A stretch of 64,000 bases of DNA from Mesorhabditis belari (taxonomy: Eukaryota > Nematoda > Chromadorea > Rhabditida > Rhabditidae), in contig CAUEEP010000688.1 in NCBI GenBank assembly GCA_958450365.1, positions 62,001 to 126,000 on the forward strand. The letters are read 5' to 3'. Each line of letters starts with the position of its first letter. Within the stretch, counting starts at the first letter, position 1. Under the pieces are notes generated by a model, which had not been told where the DNA came from, did no database searches, and saw nothing but the letters and a program-made list of their open reading frames with translations. A program made the position numbers and the translations under genes. Positions 53,357 through 63,865 of the stretch are shown one piece after another.

Positions 53357-54560
53357 GTACAGGGTGCGCCATAATTGCGCGCAACAGGGTATCACGTGCT
53401 TTCAAGGACAATAACTTGTTGATTTAAGCTTCATTTCTGGGTTTTTTTTGTATTTTTATTACATTTGGAATATAATTGAAACTTTTCTCATATAAAATGT
53501 GTTATTTTTTATAATGGATGAAAAATCTCCCCATCGACAATCGATGATCGAATTGCACAAGCGAGAAGCCTCGGCGCCGGAGATTCATAAGCGTCTTAAA
53601 GTCGACAGAAGTGTCATTTTCCGCATTATTCAACACTACAAAGCTACGGGAACAAGAAGCGGTAGACGTTCAACTGTGGTCACAAAGACAAACATCAAGC
53701 GAGGGAGGGACCGAATTCGGAAGAAGCCAAACCAGTCGACAAGGCAAATGGCAAAGAAAATGGTGATTTCAAGCACCTCATTGCGTCGGATCTGTAAAAA
53801 TAAGCTCAAACTTACTGCTTACAAGAAAAACAAGGCTCAACTTTATTCGAATGCCGCTAAAAACAAGCGAACATTGCGAGCAGACCAGTTATTGAAGCGA
53901 TTCAATGGAATCGTCATCATCTTGTTCACAGATGAAAAAATATTTACCGTTTAAGGCCTTCTTCACAAGCAAAATGATCGAGTTAGGACCAAATCTCAAC
54001 TAGCCAAATCTCAGCCAAATTCCAATCTCAAATCTGCTACCGTTTCTTGAAGTGCACATCCCACTTCTGTGATGCTTTTCGGCGACATTGCAACAGGAAA
54101 GACTTCTCTATTTGTTCCCCAAAGCGCGAACATCAGTTCCGATAACTACCTGGCTCTTCTCAAGGATGAACTCTTGCCCTGGGCTCGTAAACATTTTGGA
54201 AATCACATTTGGACTTCTCAGCAAGATGGTGACTGGCCCACAATTCCAAGAAAGTCCAGAAAGTTTTGGTTTTTTGAAAACAACTTCCCGGACTTTATTT
54301 CTTTTTCTGAGTGGTAACCTAGCTCTCCAGACCTCAACTCAATGGATTTTTTTAAGTGTGTTCGATTCTAGAAGCCAAAGCTTGTTTAAAGTCCCACAAA
54401 AACATCGAAAACTTGAAGAAACCACTTTTGAAAGCGTGGGAAGAGCCGGATCCAGCCTATTTGCTCGTCACTGTTGACGCCTTCACGAAACGCCTGCGAG
54501 CTGATACTTATCAGTTCGGATAGTTTAGCCTTTCCAGAGAATTCTAGCCCCTCATAAAAG
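53357..54560 (+). mobile_element. maT-type mariner relic, copy B
   Basis: Second copy of 47709-48905 in unit B, better preserved at the start (MDEKSPHRQSMIELHKRE) and with NNFPDFISFSEW then SSPDLNSMDFF. Different frameshifts from copy A. Ends ~50 bp before the stop codon of the receptor on the other strand. Confidence 0.88.
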
Positions 54561-54608
54561 TTATAAGTCTTTTTATTTTATTTGTCATATGTTTCTTTTG
54601 TCATTTTG

Positions 54609-57600
54609 TCACTTGTCTCCTTCTAACCTTTTCTTTTTCGTCTTTTTCATCGCCTCGAGTTCCCATTGATTTCGATAGCTCTCAAAATAGATATCTTTTG
54701 CCCTTCCTTCTAGCGAAATCAATCGACTCGTACTCGATATCCGACCATTCTCACTCTGTACAACTATCCAATAGATCAACCACGGAGCCACAACGACGAA
54801 ATACATAGGAACCTGAGGTTTGTTCAATTTGTTTTCCCACAGTTCACTTACAAAAGTGAACCCAGACCCGGCAGCGTAGGAAACCTCATCTAGGATATTG
54901 ATGAATATTGTGCGGTAAGCTGAGCCGAGAAGTGGGAAAGCGGAAAAAGAAATGGCATGAAGAACACTAAAGTTTAAAGAGATACAGAATTAGATGGTTT
55001 TACTAGAAAGCTAGTTTTTTTTTTAAGGTAGCGATTAGTTCTAGTAATTCGTGCAGCTCTTTCCTTGAATCGTGGTCTTTTCAAAGTTTCATGGTCTTAG
55101 GCTTAGGGTCTTTAAACAATTAAACAATTAAACAATTAAACAATTAAACAATTAAACAATTAAACAATTAAACAATTAAACAATTAAACAATTAAACTTT
55201 AAACAATTTCAAGACTTTTTGGCAAAAAAAAATTGCGAAAGACCACGAAACGGACTTTTTTTGACGAAAGACCACAAGACTTTCAAAAGACCAAGAAACT
55301 TTTAAAAGACAACGAAACCTTGAAAAGACCACAAGACTTTCAAAAGACCAAGAAACTTTTAAAAGACCACGAAACTTTTAAAAGACCACGAAACTTTTAA
55401 AAGACCATGATTCAGGAAAAGAGCCACTAGTGCCTTAGCAATCAATAATTGTAAAGCCTACAGTTATTCTACGGCCTACATTCTTGGGCTAGGCTAGGGA
55501 TACCTTGGTGGTCACTTTGAAAAAGGACGAGCAAAGCACATATTATATTAAACAGGATTTTCAATCATAACTTTTTTAACAAATTCCCATTTTTTTAGCA
55601 CTTTACACATCGATCTTCCGCTATTTCACCTGTACGGCAGAAATAATTTCATCGTTTGTACGAGTTGTCTCTGGGCGAGATTCACCGAGATGATGTAGGA
55701 TGGCTTTAATCTAGACGACATATCTCAAAACGGTTTTTACCAATCGATCCGTCTTGAATTCAGCTTTAGGATGAGCTATAAAACGTCAAAATTGGACAAA
55801 ATTGGACAAATTTAAGGTACTCTCCCAAAACTTTTCCACCAACCCAATACAATGGTCATTTTAAATAAAAAAAAGAAAAGTAAATTTTATGACTAATTAC
55901 TGGATTTACTCTTTCAAAAGTTTATCTATGACTCATATTTTTTAGTTTTGATCTTAAATTTTCAAAATTTCGCGTCAAAGATCAGAAACTTTGATCTCAA
56001 TCATTCAACTTCCTTTCTCATTACAATTGTCCAGAGAATTGTCTTTTTTCTCAACGGAAAAGATGTACGTGGAGTACTTTTAATCGGACTCTTAATGAAA
56101 TTTAGTGTAGGCAAATGAAAAAATGAGAAGGAACTGTGAAAAGCACTTGGATTTCAATCATTCAACTTCCTTTCTCATTACAATTGTCCAGAGAATTTTC
56201 CTTTTTCTCAACGTTCAATAGATGACTGTTATTTGGAAGTTTAAATAGGTTTAAATCTAAATTTAATTAAATTGTGAATCAGTTGCACGCACATTGTTTG
56301 GAAAATTTGCATATAAACTTTCTGAAATGAATTCTGAATGAAATTAATTCTAAAAACTGAAATGAATTTTCTAAAAACGTTCGGAAACACCTCTAACCCT
56401 TAGTAGATTAACCCAGATGTAAGAATGTGATCCGGAAGCTTAATGTGCCCATCACGTGATTTCCCAGAGCACCTGCGGTAGTCAATAAAAAAACATGGTT
56501 TGACTTAGTAAAATGCAATGCACGATCGATTGATATCTCTTGTTGCTAAGGTAAATTTGTGATAATCGTACAAATACTGTTTAAAAACTAAATAGGACTT
56601 GCTCATTTAATTTCTAGGGTATTTTTTATGAGGGCTGTGTCGATTATTGTCAAGGACAACAAAAGTGTCAACAAAAGTCTCTAAAAGTCTTCAAAAGTCT
56701 CTAAAAGTCTCTAGAAGTTTTCAAAAGTCTTCAAAAGTCTTCAAAATTCTCTAAAAGTCTCTAAAGGTCTTCAAAAGTCTCTAAAAGTCTCTAAAAGTCT
56801 TCAAAATTCTCTAAAAGTCTCTAAAGGTCTTCAAAAGTCTCTAAAAGTCTCTAAAAGTCTTCAAAATTCTCTAAAAGTCTCTAAAGGTCTTCAAAAGTCT
56901 CTAAAAGTCTCTAAAAGTCTCTAAAAGTCTTCAAAATTCTCTAAAAGTCTCTAAAGGTCTTCAAAAGTCTCTAAACGTCTTCAAAACTCTTCAAAACTCT
57001 TCAAAAGTCTCTAAAAGTCTCTAAGAGTCTCTAAACGTCTTCAAAATTCTTCAAAAGTCTTCAAAAGTCTGTAAAAGTGCATCACGAGCTAGCACGGGCG
57101 TCACCTACAGCGCAATTTAAACCTTTAAACCATTTGAAACCTTTAAACCATTTGAAACCTTTTAGCAGATTTCAAATGCATATTTGCACATATTATATGT
57201 AATGTAAATGTTCAAAACCAATGCTAATTTTCAAAACAAATCCTAATTAGGTAATATGCGTGCAACAGATTCACAAGTACCTTTAAATGACTACAGGGAA
57301 ATGAAATGGCTCTATCTTGATGTTTAATTGAATTATACAAACAGTTGAAGTGATATGATTGTTTGCATGAGGAGAACTAAAGTTTACCAAGAATGATAGC
57401 GTTCGTAAAAACAGGCTAATCGGTTTTGGTATACAATAGCTGACTGTTTTGAAGACAAATTACATAAAGCCAAATTGTATTTAGTGATGAAGTGTTTTTG
57501 GACATTAGTAAGCTTTCCTGAACATTAGTAAGCTTTCTTGGACATTACTAAGCTTTCTTGGACACTAGTAAGCTTTCTTGGACATTAGTAAGCTTTCTTG

Positions 57601-60600
57601 GACATTATTAAGCTTTCTAGCGGTTTATTTAAACATTTTCGAGAAGTTAACTCACTTGCTTTTCCTTTGATACAAAGCGAATAACAAAAAAGCGATCACA
57701 ATAGCGAGAATCTCGAAAATCAGCGTCACTGTCGCCTCGATATTCGACTTTTCCAATAAAGCTTTCGAATTGACAATACAATAGGCAACTTGGCTCTCGA
57801 TGATCACAAAATCATAATATTTCCAGTAATATTCAACGGAGATGAAAATAAGCTGAAAGTTTCTTTGGCTAACTTGTAACAATTGTAACAGTGGATAGGC
57901 AATGGAGGTTCGAATTTCTTCTAGAATAGCTATTGGTACTTATTGGTTATCTTCCTTTCCACCAATTAGCATACGCGCGAAATTAGCATTTAGCTGCACC
58001 AGCGAAGCGTTGTTGCGGAGGTGTGAGGTTACCAGGTTTAATGGAGGTTCGAATTTCTTCAAATGGGAAAAATTGCAGTCCGCTGAACGGTTGGTTTCCT
58101 TTTTGAGGGGAAATAACCAATAAGTACCCAGCTATGACTAGCCTAGGTTATCAATACTATCAATATTTATTAATACTCTCATTTTGACACTGATACAACT
58201 GTCATTAAAATACGATTTTGACCAATGTATTCCAACAATTCTTTTCAAACTCACAGCAATGATCATGGTCCCTCTTCGAACTTTGTTCTCCTTTTTCCGT
58301 AAACGATAATCACAGACATAGGTAATCATTCTGAAGAGCATCAAACTGATGTTCAGTGTCGGCAATGAGAATATTGAAAAAGTGCATGTGAAACGGAGAA
58401 CGAGACAGAGAGTCGAAGAGATCGTCGCCTCACAAGTGGGACGAGTCAGATATTGGAAGAGAAGGAGACCCTGGAAAGATTGTTATTTTTCAAAGCAGAA
58501 GAGAATGTTTCTAAGAAATTTTGCTAAAATTGATTTTGTTTAATGGTTTAATGGTTTCCATGGTTTAATGGCCGCTTATAGGCGATCTCCCAAGTTTACC
58601 GAGGCTGGAGCACCATTGGGTAGGACTGTCCCGAGGCCAAAATTTCCAGGTTAAGCCAAGGCCAAGCCAAAAAAAGCCAAACCCCTAATTTTACCGATTT
58701 TTTTATGTGGGAAACCTCATGAATTTTTTACGACACTCTCAAGCCAAGCCTTGGGTCAAGCCAAGCCTTGGGTCAAGCCAAGCCTTGGGTCAAGCCAAGC
58801 CTTGGGTCAAGCCAAGCCTTGGGTCAAGCCAAGCTTTGGGTCAAGCCAAGCTTTGGGTCAAGCCAAGCTTTGGGTCAAGCCAAGCTTTGGGTCAAGCCAA
58901 GCTTTGGGTCAAGCCAAGCTTTGGGTCAAGCCAAGCTTTGGGTCAAGCCAAGCTTTGGGTCAAGTCAAGCTTTGGGTCAAGTCAAGCTTTGGGTCAAGTC
59001 AAGCCCAAAGCCAAGAAAAGTGTGCAGAGCTTGGTTTTTTGGCTTTTTTGGAACAGCCTTGCCGTTGGGCTGTTTCATTTGCATAATTTTAAGACTGAAT
59101 ATACGCTGATTTCTGATATTTTAAGTTTTTAGGTCGTTTTCAGCTGTAATTGATGAACCATAATAGTTAGCCGATCTAATAAAGAATCGTGGTACAAGAT
59201 TCACTTTTTGTAAACGATAATTTTCTTATTTTCTACAGTCTTTGCTTTGATTTATCATTTATTAACTTATCTTTCGCAAATGTCTCGTGGATTCTAGAGA
59301 ATACTACACATTAGGAGCGGATTTATAGACTCCAGACTCTGATTTCAACATCGATTACTCACTTTGATACATATAGTTCCCTACTTCTCAACATACATAA
59401 TCAGTGCGTTTGATGGATTCCAAAAATACATGATCTTATTAGCAGAAGAGGAACCATTCTTTCTCTGCAAAAGGTCATCGCTATGGACTCAATACAATGC
59501 TCAAATCAACAAAACAAAGAGTACCGCTGGCAATCAAGCAATCAAGCAATCAAGCAAAAGATCAAGTCAAATTTTTGGGTGCTTTCCAGGTTATGGATTG
59601 TTATGATTGTAATGGGACCTAGCTTTCTCTAGGGATAAAAGGATACAAGCTGCGGCAGATTGTGCCTACTTAATTAGCCTACGTAAAAGTAAGGGATGAC
59701 TATGATAGCTCTAAAGCTAGATGGATAGGATCCCGAGCAAGATATACTATAGAGACTGATAACTAATATCAGCTAAAGTTCTAAGCTTTAACTTTTAAAG
59801 TAAAATCGAGAAGAATGGCTAATTGAATCAATCGTATAAAATTAGCAAAACGAGCTAACCAATTTTGTTTTATTGGTAGAGTTATTGGTAGAGTAAATTG
59901 TTAGCTGGATTATAAACAAGATCCAAAGTTTAAGACTAATAGACGGTGCGGCAGATTGTGCCTACTTAATTAGCCTACGTAAAAGTAAGGGATGACTATG
60001 ATAGCTCTAAAGCTAGATGGATAGGACAAGATATACTATAGAGACTGAAGTTATGTATAACACCGGTTTTCTCGATATTTTTGCAAGTAAGCGCTTAATC
60101 TAATATTACTCACTGTATAGTAGAATTTTATGAGGAATCGAATGAAACCAACTGCAAGTCACTCGGACATCTGTAGGTCGAGATCTAAAACTCCGGCCAA
60201 AATACACTACAGAGGTCGGAGTTTTAGATCTCGACCTACAGGCTTCCGAGCGACTTGCGGTTGATTTTATTCGATTCCTCATAAAATTCTACTATATAGT
60301 GATCAATATTAGATTAAGCGCTTACTTGCAAAAATATTGAGAAAACCGGTGTTATACATAACTCCAGTCTCTATATACACCAATTTTAAGCTTTGGAGAA
60401 ATTCGAGGAAAAAGAGAAGAGTGAAGAGCTCGATACCGAGCTCTTTGATCTAACTTTGACCTGCATTTTCTCTTTGTTTTTGTATTAAAGTGTAACAAGT
60501 AAGTTATGGATTTCTATAACAGAATTTTATAAGGAATCTTTTAAAATCAACCACAAGTTGATCGGTCAATTGGAGGTTGAGATATGAAGGAAAAGAGAAG

Positions 60601-60984
60601 AGTGAAGAACTCGGTACCGAGCTCTTTGCTCTAACTTTGACCTGCATTTTCTCTTTGTTTTTATATTAAAGTGTAGCAAGTATTAATTCGATTAATTTTG
60701 ACTATTTCTATTGTCGATTCTCTTTCTTCTATTTTCCATAATTATCATATCCATCTACTCACCTGTGACAAGAACATTGAAAAAGCTTGTATGAAATGAA
60801 TAACGTAGCAGCAAGCCAAGTGTTCCTTGAAAGCTGAATCAAGGAGATACGAGAAGAATACTCGTTTCAATGTGGCAAATATGCCAACAAGCGACAGAAA
60901 TGAGAAAAGCACTTGACACGACAACATCACTTTCAAAAAGCCATTCGTTGAATATTTAGAGATATCCGGGCAATCCATCGTCAA
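54609..60984 (-). CDS. Seven-transmembrane chemoreceptor, sra/srab-like, complete
   Basis: Six exons in phase: 60984-60763, 58470-58255, 57852-57656, 55710-55630, 54966-54852, 54812-54609; 344 residues. Starts MTMDCPDISKY, TM1 LFSFLSLVGIFATL, TM2 HLACCYVIHFIQAF, then PTCEATISSTLCLVLRF (TM3 with the conserved Cys), RMITYVCDYR after it, TM5 LIFEILAIVIAFLLFAL, LAQRQLVQTMKLFLP (family: R-x-Q-x-x-E/Q-x), TM6-7 exons, and a Lys-rich tail ending LEGDK. Length and exon phases fit the Sra superfamily of chemosensory GPCRs; class within it is tentative. Intron 1 (2.3 kb) and intron 3 (1.9 kb) are packed with minisatellites and palindromes. Confidence 0.87.
55068..55415. repeat. AAAAGACCACGAAAC array with AAACAATTA insert
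   Basis: Expanded version of 49430-49560; includes ten perfect 9-bp AAACAATTA units at 55113-55195 absent from unit A, so that array grew after the duplication. Confidence 0.9.
56646..57080. repeat. 10-bp minisatellite TCTCTAAAAG
   Basis: About 43 units, variants TCTTCAAAAG and TCTTCAAAAT arranged in blocks. In receptor intron 3. Confidence 0.95.
57497..57618. repeat. 20-bp tandem repeat GGACATTAGTAAGCTTTCTT
   Basis: Six units, 40 bases before receptor exon 3 end. Confidence 0.93.
58739..59010. repeat. 17-bp minisatellite GCCAAGCCTTGGGTCAA
   Basis: About 16 units; the first five have CCTTGGG, later ones CTTTGGG, the last ones GTCAAGC. Because 17 is not a multiple of 3 the same 17-residue peptide repeat occurs in all three plus frames. 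In receptor intron 1. Confidence 0.97.
59645..60045. repeat. Direct duplication, ~95 bp, two copies
   Basis: TGCGGCAGATTGTGCCTACT... at 59651-59758 recurs at 59946-60048 with a 7-base indel. Confidence 0.9.
60044..60371. repeat. 328-bp palindrome
   Basis: Arms ~145 bp (outer GTTATGTATAACACCGG, inner GGTCGAGATCTAAAACTCCG), loop ~35 bp. Scattered mismatches. Flanked left by the direct duplication and right by a ~95-bp repeat present at 60385-60485 and 60583-60685. Confidence 0.92.
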
Positions 60985-60999
60985 AAATAATTCTCCTTG

Positions 61000-61885
61000 G
61001 CAGAATCACGGGTTTTTGGCTATTAGAAAAAGAAAGCGTGAATCTTTTCAAGTCTGCTTTTCAAAATTGATTAATTGGAGCGTTTGTATTTTTTCGATGT
61101 CTTTGGGGAATCCTCTTTTCCTTTTTAAATTTTAGTTTCCCATTTGCATATAATTGTATCCTTTTTAAAAGGGGTTTTGAGCTGGTTTTGAGCATTTTTT
61201 GTAGCTGACAGTATTATGTAGTTAGTTGATTTGTTGTAGTTTGATTCAAAACTCAACAACAACAACAACAACAACAACAACTGGACAAAACTAAAGAAAC
61301 AATTAATCAAAAATATAATCTATATTATTATCGATAACCGCTTGCCATCTCTCCCCTAATCGAGCTATGGCCTTGCAATAAAAAGGCAAAAGCTACTCAA
61401 CTTAACGCTTAAGCTTGTTAGACATCATCATCTCGGCTGAGAATCAAAAAAGTTCTGGAGCAACAGGGCAAGATCCGCCTCGGCTCCGAAATCAACACCT
61501 CTCAATGCATCTGCTGATCTGCTGGAGTTCTTCAATCATGGAGCCGAATTCTCAGCTCGATTTGTCTAATTGCTTTAGTTATATGTCTTTTTAAAGAATT
61601 TTCAGAAAAACTTGAATTTTTGCTCAAATTCGTCTCAAAAGTTGCCGAAATTTGCATAAACATGTCTTAAATTAGATAATATATAACTTTTAGAGGAGTC
61701 TAATTCAATTGGCGTATTAAAAAAGTTTTATAGAAAATACAAAAAGGTGTACCAACATTCAAGTTGCCAATCTAATACAAAGATTAGAGCTGTAAATAGC
61801 AGAAGCAAATTTGAAAGCTATTTATTGTTGTATTTTGTGTTTATTTGCAGTTGTTGTTGCTGTATGTTCTCATTTTTTGTTACTT
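61000..61885. other. No confident gene
   Basis: Contains a CAA trinucleotide run (61255-61280). A plus-strand segment near 61470-61570 ends in DLLEFFNHGAEFSARFV-stop and could be a last exon, without further support. Confidence 0.4.
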
Positions 61886-62339
61886 GCACAAGGTTGGGCA
61901 GTGCACAAGGTTGGGCAGTGCACAAGGTTGGGCAGTGCACAAGGTTGGGCAGTGCACAAGGTTGGGCAGTGCACAAGGTTGGGCAGTGCACAAGGTTGGG
62001 CAGTGCACAAGGTTGGGCAGTGCACAAGGTTGGGCAGTGCACAAGGTTGGGCAGTGCACAAGGTTGGGCAGTGCACAAGGTTGGGCAGTGCACAAGGTTG
62101 GGCAGTGCACAAGGTTGGGCAGTGCACAAGGTTGGGCAGTGCACAAGGTTGGGCAGTGCACAAGGTTGGGCAGTGCACAAGGTTGGGCAGTGCACAAGGT
62201 TGGGCAGTGCACAAGGTTGGGCAGTGCACAAGGTTGGGCAGTGCACAAGGTTGGGCAGTGCACAAGGTTGGGCAGTGCACAAGGTTGGGCAGTGCACAAG
62301 GTTGGGCAGTGCACAAGGTTGGGCAGTGCACAAGGTTGG
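61886..62339. repeat. 17-bp minisatellite GGGCAGTGCACAAGGTT
   Basis: About 26.5 practically perfect units. No stop codon occurs in any of the six frames; plus frames give one 17-residue cycle (GWAVHKVGQCTRLGSAQ) and minus frames another (CPTLCTAQPCALPNLVH). Long open frames here reflect the repeat, not a gene. Confidence 0.98.
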
Positions 62340-62843
62340 GAAATCCCCTACGTATTCACGGAAAGAATGAAAGTGAAAGGGAAAAGGAAAGCTTTCGAGT
62401 AAAGGGAGAACTGCAAAAGAAAAACAGCTACCGTAAATACTGCAATACCCTCCTCGTACAGTCGCGTAGTCGCAAAAGTTTTTTCGTATTTCATTTTTTT
62501 CAAAGCGCCCGTACTTTCAAAAAATGCGTCTTTGGTATCAAAAAATAGCTGAAACTCAGGCCTATTTTTTGATACCTAAGCGCGCATTGTAGCATAAACC
62601 AGTGTCGAGAAAAACTCGTTCAAAGCTAGACTACGCAACACTCCGCACCGTCCGTATGGGGGTGGGGTACTATTACAGTATTTACGGTATTTATTTTTTC
62701 TTGGAAATGTATTTTTAAGTCGGTTTCTTTTCAAAGAAATGAATATAACTAAAATCATAATCATTGCCTTGGTCTTTACTTCAAAATTTCTCTTTTATTC
62801 TTTTATTCTTTTGCATTATGCTAGGATTCTGACTTTTTATCAC

Positions 62844-63587
62844 TTAAGTTTTCTTTTCAGAAACTGAAGTCAAGAACGGACGATTTTACATCTCATTTTA
62901 TCCGTTCTCTTTTTGTGTTTTTGGTCTTCACTGTATGGAAAATAGATTTTTCCAAATTTGCATACTTTAGTTACACAGATAGACTCAAAATTTTTGTGCT
63001 TAAATCCCTTGGTCACGGATTTACACCGCCGCTTGGTCACCGATTTACACCGCCACTTGGTCACGGATTTAATAGAATGTTTCAAAATTGTAAAGGGCAG
63101 GCAACCTATTCCTCTTTTTCGAGATTTATTCAAAGTTAATCCCACGGTTAGTTCAAGGAAAGGTTCTTTCGTTTTAGGAATTCCAGTCACCTCCAATAAG
63201 TTTGTGTATAACTCTTTTCCAATAAGAACTGCCAGAATTTGGATTTGGAATTCGAAATCGACTCCCCAGAGCTTTGAGATGGTCCAATAGTCTCGAAACC
63301 TTTGAAATTATCTGTAGATGATCTTGATCTTGAAGCTCTAGTGGATCCTTGACGTTATCTGTGCTACCCATATATTACTTCTATTATATCGTGTTGCTTT
63401 TTATTGGCCCTTTTCGTGTTATGCGTATGAATTCATGTGTTTTAATCTCATATCTAGCGCGCTTTATCTCAGGTCCTGAATAAAGTATCTATATATTTAA
63501 GTTTTCTTTTCAGAAACTGAAGTCAAGAACGGACGATTTTACATCTCATTTTATCCGTTCTCTTTTTGTGTTTTTGGTCTTCACTGT
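62844..63587. repeat. 91-bp direct repeats bracketing a LINE fragment
   Basis: 62844-62934 and 63497-63587 are identical (TTAAGTTTTCTTTTCAG to GGTCTTCACTGT). The first copy contains a splice-acceptor-like TTTTCAG. Confidence 0.95.
62935..63496 (+). mobile_element. 5'-truncated non-LTR retrotransposon (LINE) fragment
   Basis: Plus-strand frames give IVKGRQPIPLFRDLF, then KFVYNSFPIRTARIWIWN: the conserved C-terminal region of LINE reverse transcriptases (F-x-x-R-x-x-x-x-W-N). It includes a 20-bp triplicate (TTGGTCACGGATTTACACCG) and ends AATAAAGTATC-TATATATT. The 5' truncation and flanking direct repeats fit target-primed insertion. Confidence 0.75.
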
Positions 63588-63668
63588 CTTTTCACCTGTT
63601 TTAAGGCTCTTAAATTCAGCAATCAAAAGGCTTGCTCTTTGTTTATTCTCATGAAAAAGGCAAAAACA

Positions 63669-63793
63669 TTAGCACACATGCACATAATGGTCACTGCAAC
63701 ACCACGAATCCATATATCCTTCCGAGTATTCACACGTACCACACATGCAAATATCACAGCAAAAGCTTCTCTTGGAACGGATCAAACCATCGG
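63669..63793 (-). CDS. Last exon of a Cys-rich secreted-type peptide
   Basis: After a GATTTTCAG acceptor the minus strand reads DGLIRSKRSFCCDICMC, GTCEYSEGYMDSWCC and ends SDHYVHVC-stop: nine cysteines in 30 residues after a dibasic KR, a possible processing site. The CC-x2-C-x-C-x2-C...WCC...C pattern differs from the eight-Cys motif at 19.4 and 31.3 kb but shares CC starts and WC. Upstream exons would lie right of the pogo-like element or beyond the window. Confidence 0.55.
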
Positions 63794-63865
63794 CTGAAAA
63801 TCACAAGTTCACATTTTACAAAGAGAACATTAAATTTGACAAAGAGAACATTTTATTTTCATGCT

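Larger units (their letters stand above)
49793..55565. repeat. Tandem duplication, unit B
   Basis: Direct repeat of unit A, longer by the ~1.67-kb segment 50862-52532 that carries the 3' part of an unrecognised gene and the foldback element. Confidence 0.93.

Noticed and set aside
58707..59132. Frames of 111-141 codons with KPWVKPSLGSSQALGQ repeats
   Set aside because: Product of the 17-bp minisatellite inside a receptor intron on the other strand.
59364..59610. Possible extra receptor exon on the minus strand (CIESIAMTFCRERM)
   Set aside because: It has an in-frame stop, and receptor exons 1 and 2 already join in phase without it and give a normal family-length protein.
61747..62548. Long open frames of 140-245 codons on both strands
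   Set aside because: Entirely explained by the stop-free 17-bp array; no splice signals or family content.
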